Source: an uncultured Mycobacteriaceae bacterium
GTDB taxonomy: Bacteria; Actinomycetota; Actinomycetes; Mycobacteriales; Mycobacteriaceae
Assembly: GCA_902826815.1 (NCBI GenBank)
Contig: CADEGF010000027.1
Span: forward strand, 21,525-85,524
Length of the DNA: 64,000 nt
Direction: 5' to 3'
The translations under genes were made by a program, and so were the position numbers. Position 1 is the stretch's first letter; the number at the start of each line of letters is the position of its first letter. Shown here piece by piece: positions 9,368 to 17,357 of this stretch. Below the pieces are notes generated by a model. The model was not told the origin of the DNA, made no database searches, and saw only the letters and a list, made by a program, of their open reading frames with translations.

Positions 9368-9595
9368 ATGGCAACGAAGTCGAGCGATGAGCGTGAGAAG
9401 CAGAACCTGGCGCCGACGTCGATTGTCATCCGGATGCAGCCGCTCAGTGAGCTCAGCTGCCGGTGGGCGGCGACGGGGCAGCGGCACACAGAGCGCGTCG
9501 ACACCTTCGGCCGCAACGTCGGCGACGCGGGCGTCCGGATGACGAACACCAACGAGGAGAACGCGCGGCGACTCCGCGACGTCCCCAACGATTAG
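9368..9595 (+). CDS. Small hypothetical protein
   Basis: 75-codon frame starting ATG 9368 with strongly G/C-ended codons as in the neighbouring genes, charged N-terminus (MATKSSDEREKQNL) and an asparagine/arginine-rich end (TNTNEENARRLRDVPND). No domain recognised and no clear ribosome site; the frame can be extended to a GTG at 9302 that abuts the divergent monooxygenase start. It is included because codon bias favours this frame over the opposite strand; it may still be spurious. Confidence 0.4.
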   Translation: MATKSSDEREKQNLAPTSIVIRMQPLSELSCRWAATGQRHTERVDTFGRNVGDAGVRMTNTNEENARRLRDVPND

Positions 9596-9692
9596 CGCGT
9601 TTTCATCTTTCCCGACGCCGACGGGGCATTCGTGCAGCAATTCGATGCAATTCGGCACCAGGAATTCAAGATCGCGAAAACGAAGCCCACAG

Positions 9693-9722
9693 TGTGACTC
9701 AGCTCACGTATAGCGCTATATT
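9693..9722 (+). promoter_or_regulatory. CRP-like box plus palindromic -10 region
   Basis: TGTGACTCAGCTCACG at 9693-9708 matches the TGTGA-N6-TCACA class of CRP sites with one end mismatch. It is followed directly by a perfect 12-base palindrome TATAGCGCTATA (9709-9720), and TATATT at 9717-9722 could serve as the -10 box for the small membrane-protein gene starting at 9752. Confidence 0.55.
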
Positions 9723-9751
9723 GTGTCTGTCGTCACAGCGGAAGGCCTCAC

Positions 9752-9970
9752 ATGCTTGAAGCGCACAACGGCGCGATGGCTGCGCCCCATGTCAGCCCGT
9801 CGCGTGCCGCATCGCACAGCCATGCGCACATGTGGTGGACCGTCCTGATGGTGCTGCTCGGTGTTGCGGGCATCGCGGCCGTCGGGGTTCTTGCGGTGAT
9901 GGGATTGTCAACACAAGCCCTCATCGTCGCGATCTTCACCGGGGCGTTCTTCTCCCGCTGCTTCTGCTGA
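9752..9970 (+). CDS. Small membrane protein, unknown
   Basis: 72 residues: a His-rich N-terminus (SHSHAHMWW), a hydrophobic stretch at about 30-50 (VLMVLLGVAGIAAVGVLAVM) and a second one to the end, closing with RCFC. Predicted to span the membrane once or twice. ATG 9752 is preceded by GGAAGG at proper distance and by a CRP-like site and palindromic promoter, which support it as a real regulated gene. I recognise no family. A 17-bp hairpin terminator follows and faces the kinase gene. Confidence 0.7.
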   Translation: MLEAHNGAMAAPHVSPSRAASHSHAHMWWTVLMVLLGVAGIAAVGVLAVMGLSTQALIVAIFTGAFFSRCFC

Positions 9971-10004
9971 CGCCGAGCCAACAGCGCGTCGAACCTCACG
10001 CGAA

Positions 10005-10053
10005 TGGTGAATCTGACGACGTTTTCGGCTGATTTCCGTCGTCAGATTCACCA
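10005..10053. terminator. Perfect 17-bp inverted repeat between convergent genes
   Basis: TGGTGAATCTGACGACG (10005-10021) and its exact complement (10037-10053) enclose a 15-base loop beginning TTTTCGG. It lies between the small membrane-protein gene and the 3' end of the kinase gene, so it can act as a bidirectional terminator. No long T run follows, as usual in mycobacteria. Confidence 0.7.
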
Positions 10054-10059
10054 ATGGCG

Positions 10060-12057
10060 TCAGTCGCCGGTGCGCTCAAACCTGTCCTCGAAATCGCCGC
10101 CACCGGTGCATGCGCTTCCCGGCGCGATCGTCTGAGTGCCGCGCCCGGTCAGCACCGAGATCGGGTCGTCCAGCGTCTTGGGCATCGGATATTCGGCGGT
10201 GATCGTGACCTTCGCGGTGCCGCCGTCCCCACAGGTGGCGTTGCCCTGCTCGTTGCGGGTCCACTTCTCTTCGGCGTACACCAATGTGACCGCCGAGCCG
10301 CCTGCATGGAACAGGCTCATGCACCGGTCGCCGGTGCGCAGACAGTAGGTCTCGGCGCTCAGCACCTGCCCGGGGAGAATGTTGCCGTTCGCGAACGTGG
10401 TGGTCTGGCGATAGCTGCCGTGCAGTCCGTCGGCAGGCGAGATCGCCCGCGGCGGCAGCACGGCCGGATCGGGGACCTTGTTGGGGTCGGCGTCGCCGGT
10501 GCGGGTGAACTTCAGGGTGCGGCTGGCGGCGCAGAGGCTGTCGGTGGACGCCCTGACGCTGTCACCGACCAGGGTGCCGTCGGGCTGTGGCTCCAGGGTG
10601 AAGACGACCCAGATCTCGGATGCCGTCTCGCCGCCGCAGTCAGATGACGCAAGGCCGACGGCGATCCACTTGCCGCCGATCTGGTCGTAGGTCATGTTCG
10701 ACAGCAGGGAGTTTCCGCTTGCGCTGGTGGCGGTCGCGACGCATCCGCCCGCGCCGCATTCCGAGCGGATGTCCCAATTGCTCGTCGTCGCAGGCGCATT
10801 CGGCACCGGCTTGCCGTCGAGGTCGGTGCCGGGGCCGTAGTCGGCGCGGTACGTGCCGTTGAAGTCGGTGACGTTGGCCGCCGCGGTGGACGGTTTGGTG
10901 GAGCGCTTGTCGTCGTTGCCGGTCAGCTCGACGATGCCGATGATGCCGCCGACGATCACCAGGGTCGCGATGAACACCAGGGCGCCGACGAGCACGCCGT
11001 GGTTACGTCCCGACCCCTTCTTCGGCGCGGGCGGTGATGCGGGCGGCGGCGCGGGCGGCACGTGCGGCGGGTGCTGTACATGCTGCGGACCGCTGAACTG
11101 TGTCGGTGCCGTCGCCGGATACGGCGCCGGCGTATTGCCGACCTGCGTGTAGGGCTGCTGTGGCCAGCTTGGCGCCGCTGGACCGCTCCCGCCCGCCGGG
11201 GTGGCCGGCGCCGACCACGCACTCGGCGATGCCGAGCCCGTCACGGCTTCCTTTGCCGCCGAGGCCATCTCGACGGTGGTGGGGTAACGCTCGGCAGGTT
11301 TCTTCGCCAGGCCGGTGGCGATCACGTGGTCCATGGCAGCTGGGATCCCGGCGCGTTCGGACGGCCTCGGCGGCGGCGTCACCATGTGCCCGACGGCGAC
11401 CTGTTCGAGGGTGGTACCGGGGAACGGCTGCTGGCCGGTCAGGCATTGGTAGAGCACGCACGCAAGGGCGTAGATGTCCGAACTCGGGTGCACGTCACCG
11501 GAACTGAACCGTTCGGGCGCCATGTAGGCCCATGTCCCGATCGCCGAACTGGCAGACGTCAACCGCGTGTCGGTGGCGGCGCGTGCGATGCCGAAGTCGA
11601 TCAGGTAGGCGTAGTCGTTCTTGTCAACCAGGATGTTGGACGGTTTGACGTCACGGTGCACCAGCCCGACCTGGTGCGCGTTGTGCAGCGCCGCGGCGAT
11701 CTGGTCGATGATCGCCACCGCGCGGTTCGGCTCGAGCGGTCCCTCGTCGATCAGGGTCTGCAGGTCGACGCCGTTGATCAGCCGCATCGTGACGTATAGG
11801 CGGTCGTCGATCTCGCCGACGTCGTAGATCGGCACGACATGGGGGTCGTCCAGCCGGGCGGCGGCACGGGCTTCGCGGCGGAAGCGCTGCTCGAAATCGG
11901 GGTCTTTGGCGTAGTGGGGGAGCAGCATCTTCAAGGCGACGACGCGGTCGATGGCGGTGTCGTGCGCCTTCCACACCTCGCCCATCCCGCCCCGGCCGAG
12001 CAACTCGATCAGCTGGTAGCGGCCGAATGGCGTGCCCTGCCCCGGCGTGCCTTCCAC
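10060..12057 (-). CDS. Membrane receptor serine/threonine protein kinase
   Basis: 665-residue Hanks-type kinase of the mycobacterial Pkn group. Kinase domain about 13-275: glycine loop GRGGMGEVW, Lys43, HRDVKPSN near 135, DFG near 153 and APE (MAPERF). A Pro/Ala/Gln-rich juxtamembrane linker follows, then one membrane helix about 355-378 and an outer domain to the end. The outer part looks like a tandem duplication: each half starts with Gly-Thr/Ser-Tyr-Arg, has four cysteines and ends in an Arg-Thr-Gly-Asp motif. Start: GTG 12057, just before the glycine loop as in other Pkn proteins. Divergent from cspA. Ligand and substrates unknown. Confidence 0.93.
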   Translation of the reverse strand: MEGTPGQGTPFGRYQLIELLGRGGMGEVWKAHDTAIDRVVALKMLLPHYAKDPDFEQRFRREARAAARLDDPHVVPIYDVGEIDDRLYVTMRLINGVDLQTLIDEGPLEPNRAVAIIDQIAAALHNAHQVGLVHRDVKPSNILVDKNDYAYLIDFGIARAATDTRLTSASSAIGTWAYMAPERFSSGDVHPSSDIYALACVLYQCLTGQQPFPGTTLEQVAVGHMVTPPPRPSERAGIPAAMDHVIATGLAKKPAERYPTTVEMASAAKEAVTGSASPSAWSAPATPAGGSGPAAPSWPQQPYTQVGNTPAPYPATAPTQFSGPQHVQHPPHVPPAPPPASPPAPKKGSGRNHGVLVGALVFIATLVIVGGIIGIVELTGNDDKRSTKPSTAAANVTDFNGTYRADYGPGTDLDGKPVPNAPATTSNWDIRSECGAGGCVATATSASGNSLLSNMTYDQIGGKWIAVGLASSDCGGETASEIWVVFTLEPQPDGTLVGDSVRASTDSLCAASRTLKFTRTGDADPNKVPDPAVLPPRAISPADGLHGSYRQTTTFANGNILPGQVLSAETYCLRTGDRCMSLFHAGGSAVTLVYAEEKWTRNEQGNATCGDGGTAKVTITAEYPMPKTLDDPISVLTGRGTQTIAPGSACTGGGDFEDRFERTGD

Positions 12058-12110
12058 GCGCCAACGATAACGGCCTATAAGGGGATCCGTGGGCCTGTTA
12101 GGGTTGTCCC

Positions 12111-12128
12111 GGATGTCTATCGACATCC
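12111..12128 (+). promoter_or_regulatory. 5' leader hairpin before cspA
   Basis: GGATGTCTATCGACATCC folds into a perfect 7-bp stem with a 4-base loop, ending 27 bases before the cspA ATG. The position fits a structured mRNA leader (cold-shock mRNAs often have temperature-sensitive leaders), though it could equally be an operator in the divergent kinase/cspA promoter region. Confidence 0.5.
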
Positions 12129-12154
12129 TTGGAAAAATGGAAGAAGAAAAAAGT

Positions 12155-12358
12155 ATGACGCAGGGAACTGTGAAATGGTTCAACGGCGATAAGGGCTTCG
12201 GCTTCATCGCCCCCGATGACGGATCGGCCGACGTGTTCGTTCACTACTCGGAAATCCAGGGGAGCGGCTACAAGTCGCTCGAAGAGAACCAGAAAGTTGA
12301 ATTCAGCGTCGAGCAGGGCGCCAAGGGCCCGCAGGCGGTGCGTGTAACCGCTGTCTAG
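12155..12358 (+). CDS. cspA: Cold shock protein CspA
   Basis: 67-residue single cold-shock domain, a beta-barrel RNA/ssDNA chaperone. Both nucleic-acid motifs are present: RNP1 KGFGFI (residues about 15-20) and RNP2 VFVHY (about 29-33). ATG 12155 gives the standard [10 protein letters not shown] start, with purine-rich GAAGAAGAAAA upstream. An upstream in-frame ATG would add residues not found in the family. A hairpin sits in the leader and a 9-bp-stem terminator follows the stop. Confidence 0.96.
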   Translation: MTQGTVKWFNGDKGFGFIAPDDGSADVFVHYSEIQGSGYKSLEENQKVEFSVEQGAKGPQAVRVTAV

Positions 12359-12371
12359 CAGGGGCTACTCG

Positions 12372-12400
12372 GTGGGCTGGTGGATTTTCCGCCAGCCCAC
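12372..12400 (+). terminator. Hairpin terminator after cspA
   Basis: GTGGGCTGG (12372-12380) pairs with CCAGCCCAC (12392-12400) around an 11-base loop containing TTTT; AATGCTTTT follows. It lies 13 bases past the cspA stop. Confidence 0.75.
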
Positions 12401-12497
12401 AATGCTTTTCAGGACATTGTGAGACGCCCGGTTTTCGTGCCGGAGCGTATGCTCGGATGATCGGGACCACTCAGGCCTCGCAATCGAGGGGCCCACG

Positions 12498-12632
12498 GTG
12501 GCTGACAAATCTCCCCGACAATCGATGACCAAGAAATCCGGCCAGTCGTTGAAGGAGAAGCGCGCGAAGAAGCGCGCGAAGGCCGATGACTCAGCGTCTA
12601 TGGCTGAGGTCATACAGCACAAAAAGCGTTGA
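12498..12632 (+). CDS. Small basic conserved mycobacterial protein
   Basis: 44 residues, very lysine/arginine-rich, starting VADKSPRQSMTKKSGQSLKE and ending HKKR. Short basic proteins of this kind recur in mycobacterial genomes without known role; the charge suggests nucleic-acid or ribosome contact, which is inference. GTG 12498 is preceded by GAGGGG (12486-12491) at ideal spacing, and AAG/GCG-rich codons match local coding style. Confidence 0.75.
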   Translation: MADKSPRQSMTKKSGQSLKEKRAKKRAKADDSASMAEVIQHKKR

Positions 12633-12736
12633 GACACAACGCTTCTCACTAGACACACCCCCGCTCGCCGAGGTGCGCCTCAGATTGGACGGCGGGTTTG
12701 GCGACCGCGCACCAATTACCAGGAGTTACTGACGCG

Positions 12737-12970
12737 ATGACGACGAGCGAACACGATTTCAAGGCGTTCAACGACTACGGCGTGGAAGACATCCATCCCC
12801 GGGCGTCGATTTCGCGGCGGATGCTGGAACGGCTGGAAGAGATCGACGACGACGCCAGCGCGGGCCCGAAGTCGCCTGCCGCGCGCGCAGCACTGGCATC
12901 GAGCGTGGTCGCTCACGCAGTCGTGGAGCTTGAATCCAAACTGATCGAACTGAAGAGGCGTCTCGCATGA
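12737..12970 (+). CDS. Hypothetical protein, 77 residues
   Basis: Acidic N-terminal half (TTSEHDFKAFNDYGVEDIHP) followed by two predicted helices, the last ending ESKLIELKRRLA with coiled-coil character. No family recognised. ATG 12737 has AGGAG 11 bases upstream, a bit far; an earlier TTG at 12698 is in frame but unlikely. It ends 13 bases before the convergent patatin gene stop, with no terminator visible between. Confidence 0.65.
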   Translation: MTTSEHDFKAFNDYGVEDIHPRASISRRMLERLEEIDDDASAGPKSPAARAALASSVVAHAVVELESKLIELKRRLA

Positions 12971-12983
12971 CGGTCCGGGTGGC

Positions 12984-15977
12984 CTACGGCAGCTCCTGAT
13001 GTGACGGCGCCGTGCGCGCCGTGACGGCGATACGCCGCCCGACCTCGGTGTAAGCGGCGAACTGCGCCTCGTTGAACCACTGATCTGAGGTCTTGTCGTT
13101 GGGGAAGCTCTCGCCGCTCTTGCCCGCGCCGTAGGTCAGCACCCAATCGGGAAGCTCATGCCACAGCACGGCCTTGGCCACGATCAGCAACCCGATGTTG
13201 TCCTTCCCCAGACCCGCGGCGTCGGGGTACTTGATGACGCCTCGCACCACCGCGCCCGCCGTCAGCCGATCGTTGAGGGAGTGGAACGCGTGCCCGGTGC
13301 CGAACGGCTCGGCCGACCCCGGCGCGAGGTTCGGCACGCCGTAGGGGCCACTCTCGTCGAGTTCGATTTCGACGCCTAGCTCGAAACGCGCCAGCCGGAT
13401 CGCATCCGAAAGGCCAGAAAGCAGCGGGGGAGTGTCGCCTCCGCCGTCGATGACGTAGATCAGCCTGCACCGCCTGCGAAGCGCCTCGACGAGCCCGAGA
13501 TTCTCGTAGTGGCCGCCGTCGGTCACCTGGACGAGGCGGGCCTGTTTCCGATTGATCCCGAACAGCTCCCGGTAGAAGTACCCCGCCCCCCGCACCGACG
13601 GCAACGCCTTCGGGTAAAGGGGCTGTGCCGCATTGTCTTTGGCGTTCTTGACGAACACCGGATTCGGCAGCCACGTGCCAAGCCGGGCGCCCGAAACCGC
13701 CAACAGCGACTGGAAACCCTTGTTCATCCGGCCCATCGCCGACGCGAACGCCGCACCGCTGACCGCAACGGCCGCCTGGACGGTCAGGTCGCGTTGAATG
13801 CGAGACGACGAGATCTCTATCGTCTCTGCGGTGTTCAGCCATCCGAGCGCCGGACCGCCGATGTAGTCGGCGCTCAACACATACGAGACGGCGTTCAGTC
13901 CGGGTGCCGGTTTGGCGTCGCCCGAAAGAGCGGCCGCGGCGGCGAAGACGAACTTCGGGCCGTCGGGCCCGCTGTGACCGTACCTGTCGAGGCGCGTGCC
14001 CTCTTCTGGCTTGTATCCCTGTGGCTCTCCACCGATACGACGGACCGCGAATGCTCGCGCCAGCCGACCGCGGTAGAACGGATGCAGGCTCAGCGATGTC
14101 ACGTCGATGCAGCTGAGGATCGTGACCACCACCGCGATCGCCAGCAGGATCCAGAACCAGTGCGGCACCGGGGTCAGCGTGTGCTCGTTGTGGGTCACCC
14201 AGCCGAACACCTGCGCCGCGGCGATGCCGACCACCAACAGCCACGCGATGACGAGCACCGTCAGCGTCAGCAATACGATCAGTAACTGACCGACACCGGG
14301 CGGCAGCATCTTTCGAATCCGCGACACCCGGCCTTCGCCGGATTCCTCCTTCCTCTTCGTGACCATCGAGATGATCGTCGCGCCGTACTGCAGGATCAGC
14401 ACCGCGGCGAAGCCGCCGAACGCCGCCAGCGAGGGCAGTTTGTTCTCCGCGGTGGGGGTCAGCGGAGCGCACAGCCACATCAGTGCGGGCACCGCGAACG
14501 TCACGGCGAAGACCACGACCGCGAGCAGGCTGATGGCGCTGGCGGCCTTGTTGAGTTGATCCTTGAACACCGTGACGGACCGCTTCGTGGTGGCGTACTC
14601 GCAGAGCAGTGCGACGCCGCCGAGGGCAAGCGCGCAGAAGACCGGTATCGCGACGGCCGTCGCCGCCACCGTGAGGTGATGGTCGAGGGCGGGCAGATGA
14701 ACAGGGTCCGACGGCGTCACTGCGCGCGACGGCACGAACGCCGCCAACGGCAGTCTCGCCACGAACCAGCCGAAGATCCACCCGAAGATCACCGCGACGA
14801 GCACCAGCATCAAAACCGACAGGACCAGGTTCTTGAACACCTCGGCCAACGCCCGGATCAGTCCGATCGGCGAATCGGCGATATAGCTGGAATGGCTGCG
14901 CAGATAGCCGAATTCGGGTGAGCCGGGGCCGAACCGATCAGCGAGGGTGAGCGTGCGGCCGTTCTCCTCGGCGACGCCGCCTTCGTCGGTTTTCTGGAGT
15001 GCCATCAGCCGTGCGCCCGCGGTGTATCCGCCGCCGGACACCGAGATGACGTAGTCGAAGCCGTCGAGCATCGGCGCGCTCTGCCACGGGCACGGCTCGT
15101 CGGATTCGGAGGCGCGGGACAGTGTCTGCATGGCGCCCATCGCGACACAGCCCGACCGGATCCCGCCACCGGACAGGCACAGCGCGCTCGGTGTCGTCGG
15201 CACCGTTCCGCTTGTGTCGTCGGACACCGCGACGAGGTCGTCGGCACCCGGTACGAAATAGGCTCTCCGCCAGTTATTTTCGGCGTCATTCTGGTCGGGC
15301 TTCGGAGGCTCCTCGGGAAGGCTCAGCGCCCTGTCCCACCATTCCTTACCGTCCTTGCGGCGCGCGCGCCGGGAGATGTAGGAGACGATCAACCGCCAGA
15401 CGGCGAATATCGCTGCGGGCACGGCGCATAGCGCGATGATCAGCGCGCACCACTTCACGGTCGCGACGGCAGCCGGTACGACGGTCCAGAACCCGTCGTG
15501 CCACCGACTGGGGAAGGCGGGCGCCTTCGTCGACATCAGCACGAGGATGTTCTCCGCGACGTCCATGACGGTGGTGACGATGACGGCTCCGAAGATCGCG
15601 AAGCTGAGGTTCCGCGCCGAGCTCGAGAAAGCCAACATGATCAGCATGAAGATGAGCGAGCAGGTGAACAGAATGAGGAAGTAACCGCCGATGACCGACC
15701 AATCCCTGGCGATCACGTCGTGGATATCGGAGGCCAGATCGGCGCGGGGATCGGCCGGATTGGCGACGTCGCGGCCGCGCTCCAGCGGCTCCATATCCCG
15801 CTCGCCAAAGATGTAGCGGACCAGGAATTCCGCGCCCGCAGCAGTGAAGTTGTTTGCCAGCAGCCAACTTCCGGTGATGATTGCCAACAGTGGTATGCCC
15901 GCGCCTGCAAGCCAGGCGATTGCCACCGCCCCGGAACGACGTGTGGGATTGGCTGGCGCAGAAGCGGTGTCAGACAT
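12984..15977 (-). CDS. Large multi-pass membrane protein with patatin-like phospholipase domain
   Basis: 997 residues. Several N-terminal hydrophobic helices (for example IAWLAGAGIPLLAIITGSWL and a pair around residues 130-210) precede a patatin segment: oxyanion loop SGGGIRSG, the nucleophile-elbow-like VISVSGGGYTAG, then more membrane helices, and far downstream the Asp motif VTDGGHYENLG. Splitting of the Ser and Asp motifs by a block of membrane helices is characteristic of a large patatin subfamily with unknown biology. Likely an acyl hydrolase of lipids acting at the membrane; the catalytic pair seems intact. ATG 15977 chosen; a TTG 14 codons upstream is in frame. Confidence 0.8.
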   Translation of the reverse strand: MSDTASAPANPTRRSGAVAIAWLAGAGIPLLAIITGSWLLANNFTAAGAEFLVRYIFGERDMEPLERGRDVANPADPRADLASDIHDVIARDWSVIGGYFLILFTCSLIFMLIMLAFSSSARNLSFAIFGAVIVTTVMDVAENILVLMSTKAPAFPSRWHDGFWTVVPAAVATVKWCALIIALCAVPAAIFAVWRLIVSYISRRARRKDGKEWWDRALSLPEEPPKPDQNDAENNWRRAYFVPGADDLVAVSDDTSGTVPTTPSALCLSGGGIRSGCVAMGAMQTLSRASESDEPCPWQSAPMLDGFDYVISVSGGGYTAGARLMALQKTDEGGVAEENGRTLTLADRFGPGSPEFGYLRSHSSYIADSPIGLIRALAEVFKNLVLSVLMLVLVAVIFGWIFGWFVARLPLAAFVPSRAVTPSDPVHLPALDHHLTVAATAVAIPVFCALALGGVALLCEYATTKRSVTVFKDQLNKAASAISLLAVVVFAVTFAVPALMWLCAPLTPTAENKLPSLAAFGGFAAVLILQYGATIISMVTKRKEESGEGRVSRIRKMLPPGVGQLLIVLLTLTVLVIAWLLVVGIAAAQVFGWVTHNEHTLTPVPHWFWILLAIAVVVTILSCIDVTSLSLHPFYRGRLARAFAVRRIGGEPQGYKPEEGTRLDRYGHSGPDGPKFVFAAAAALSGDAKPAPGLNAVSYVLSADYIGGPALGWLNTAETIEISSSRIQRDLTVQAAVAVSGAAFASAMGRMNKGFQSLLAVSGARLGTWLPNPVFVKNAKDNAAQPLYPKALPSVRGAGYFYRELFGINRKQARLVQVTDGGHYENLGLVEALRRRCRLIYVIDGGGDTPPLLSGLSDAIRLARFELGVEIELDESGPYGVPNLAPGSAEPFGTGHAFHSLNDRLTAGAVVRGVIKYPDAAGLGKDNIGLLIVAKAVLWHELPDWVLTYGAGKSGESFPNDKTSDQWFNEAQFAAYTEVGRRIAVTARTAPSHQELP

Positions 15978-16075
15978 TTGGCCCCCAGCGACGGAATTAT
16001 CCTGCCGCCAGTCTGACAACTCTTGATTCGCTTATTGGCGCATTGCGCCGATTGTCATCAGCTGTCGAGTTTCTG

Positions 16076-16876
16076 TCAGCCCTGCTGCACCGAATTGGAT
16101 CCGACGGCGTCGATCGACGGTGTCCCAGAGTGGTAGGTGACCTTGTTGTCGAAACCGGATGCGCCGATCTTGTCCGCGGCATCGACCGTGATGTTGTTCT
16201 CGATGCCGGACACCGATACCTCCACGCAGTGCCCCGTGATGTTCACGGTGTTTCGAATGCCGCTGATCGTCACGGCGGCGTCGTTGCAGGCGACCGTCTT
16301 GTTCTCGTCGATGCCCGACACGGTGACGGTTTGGCCGGGCGCACCGGTGATCACGTTCGGATCGGCATCCGGCGCACCGGGCACGGCGGGCATGCTCGGC
16401 ACATTGGGGATCTGGATGGACGGGATCGACGGCCCGGTCGGGATGTCGATGTCGACCGATCCGCCGCCGCTCGACACGCTCGAATCATCCGGTGCGGTAA
16501 CGCCTGTCATCCTCGTCATGAAGATGATGGCGCCCGCGGCGACTGCGATGAAGACGACGGCGATCAGACCGAACACCAACCACGGGATGCCGCCGGACGC
16601 CTTCTTCGGCGCCGCACCGTACGGCTGTACACCCCACTGTTGGGTGCCGTAGGGCTGTGTCCCGTAGGGCTGTGTCCCGTAAGGCTGGTTGCCGAACTGC
16701 TGGCTGCCATACGGTGGGGTGGTGTAGTCCGGCGGTGTGTAGGCCGACGCCGGTGGCGGCAGGTAAGCGGCGTCGCCGCCGGCTCGTCCGCCACCGAGTT
16801 CGCTCGCCTGTGCCTGATCCGACAGCGGTTGCTCGAGCGCCCGGATCCTCGCCTCGGGATCATCCTCGGGATTCAC
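16076..16876 (-). CDS. DUF3060 membrane-anchored protein with PYGTQ repeats
   Basis: 266 residues. Acidic cytoplasmic start (NPEDDPEARIRALE), a Tyr/Gln/Pro-rich stretch with PYGTQ repeated (about 75-110), one membrane helix (WLVFGLIAVVFIAVAAGAII) near 118-137, then an outer beta-helical DUF3060 region where the pattern V.ISGI.N.V recurs (VTVSGIDENKTV, VTISGIRNTVNI, VSVSGIENNITV, GASGFDNKV). Function unknown; DUF3060 proteins are common as surface lipoproteins or membrane proteins in mycobacteria. GTG 16876 starts at the acidic segment. Next gene upstream is divergent (VOC). Confidence 0.8.
   Translation of the reverse strand: MNPEDDPEARIRALEQPLSDQAQASELGGGRAGGDAAYLPPPASAYTPPDYTTPPYGSQQFGNQPYGTQPYGTQPYGTQQWGVQPYGAAPKKASGGIPWLVFGLIAVVFIAVAAGAIIFMTRMTGVTAPDDSSVSSGGGSVDIDIPTGPSIPSIQIPNVPSMPAVPGAPDADPNVITGAPGQTVTVSGIDENKTVACNDAAVTISGIRNTVNITGHCVEVSVSGIENNITVDAADKIGASGFDNKVTYHSGTPSIDAVGSNSVQQG
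16651..16680 (-). repeat. 15-bp tandem repeat coding for PYGTQ
   Basis: AGGGCTGTGTCCCGT occurs twice head to tail, with degenerate copies on both sides, inside the repeat region of the DUF3060 gene. Copy number may vary between strains. Confidence 0.8.
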
Positions 16877-16976
16877 ACCGCAGATGGTCCCACAGTCGAG
16901 GTGTCGACGGCGCCCACTCGGCGTGGACCCAAAGCGTGGTCGTTTGTATCTGCCGAAATACGGCAACCCGGGCTCC

Positions 16977-17354
16977 ATGATCGGAAAGCTGCGCTCAGTC
17001 GTCCTCGATACGAGGGATCCCGCCGGCCTCGCGACGTTCTACGGCGGGGTACTCGGTGGCACGGTCCAACACGCCGACGCGACGTGGTCGGTGCTGACCG
17101 ACCAGCAGGGCAGACGGTTGGCGTTCCAGCTCTCGCCGGAGCACGAGCCGCCGAAGTTTCCCGACCCTCGTGGATCTCAGCAGTTTCACCTCGACATCGA
17201 GGTCGACGACATCGACACCGCCGAACGCGACGTCTTGGCGCTTGGCGCCACGCGCGAGGCTGACGCCGAAGGCGAGGACCAGTTCCGGGTCTTCCGCGAT
17301 CCGGCCGGTCACACGTTCTGCCTGGTGTGGGGCGTCACGCCGAGCGAAATCTGA
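16977..17354 (+). CDS. VOC family (glyoxalase/bleomycin-resistance fold) protein
   Basis: 125 residues with the two beta-alpha-beta-beta-beta modules of the vicinal oxygen chelate fold: KLRSVVLDTRDPAGLATFYGGVLGG at the start, a middle QFHLDIEVDDID strand with a likely His metal ligand, and FRVFRDPAGHTFCLVWG at the end. The class covers lyases, dioxygenases and drug-binding proteins, so no specific reaction can be given. ATG 16977 begins directly at the fold. Convergent with corA, separated by 3 bases. Confidence 0.85.
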   Translation: MIGKLRSVVLDTRDPAGLATFYGGVLGGTVQHADATWSVLTDQQGRRLAFQLSPEHEPPKFPDPRGSQQFHLDIEVDDIDTAERDVLALGATREADAEGEDQFRVFRDPAGHTFCLVWGVTPSEI

Positions 17355-17357
17355 CCG

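Noticed and set aside
9298-9588. 96-codon minus-strand frame upstream of the monooxygenase
   Set aside because: Serine/arginine-rich, no family resemblance; the opposite frame has better codon bias.
16620-16700. Possible CRISPR-like short repeats
   Set aside because: Units are 15 bases, directly adjacent, without spacers, and code for PYGTQ.
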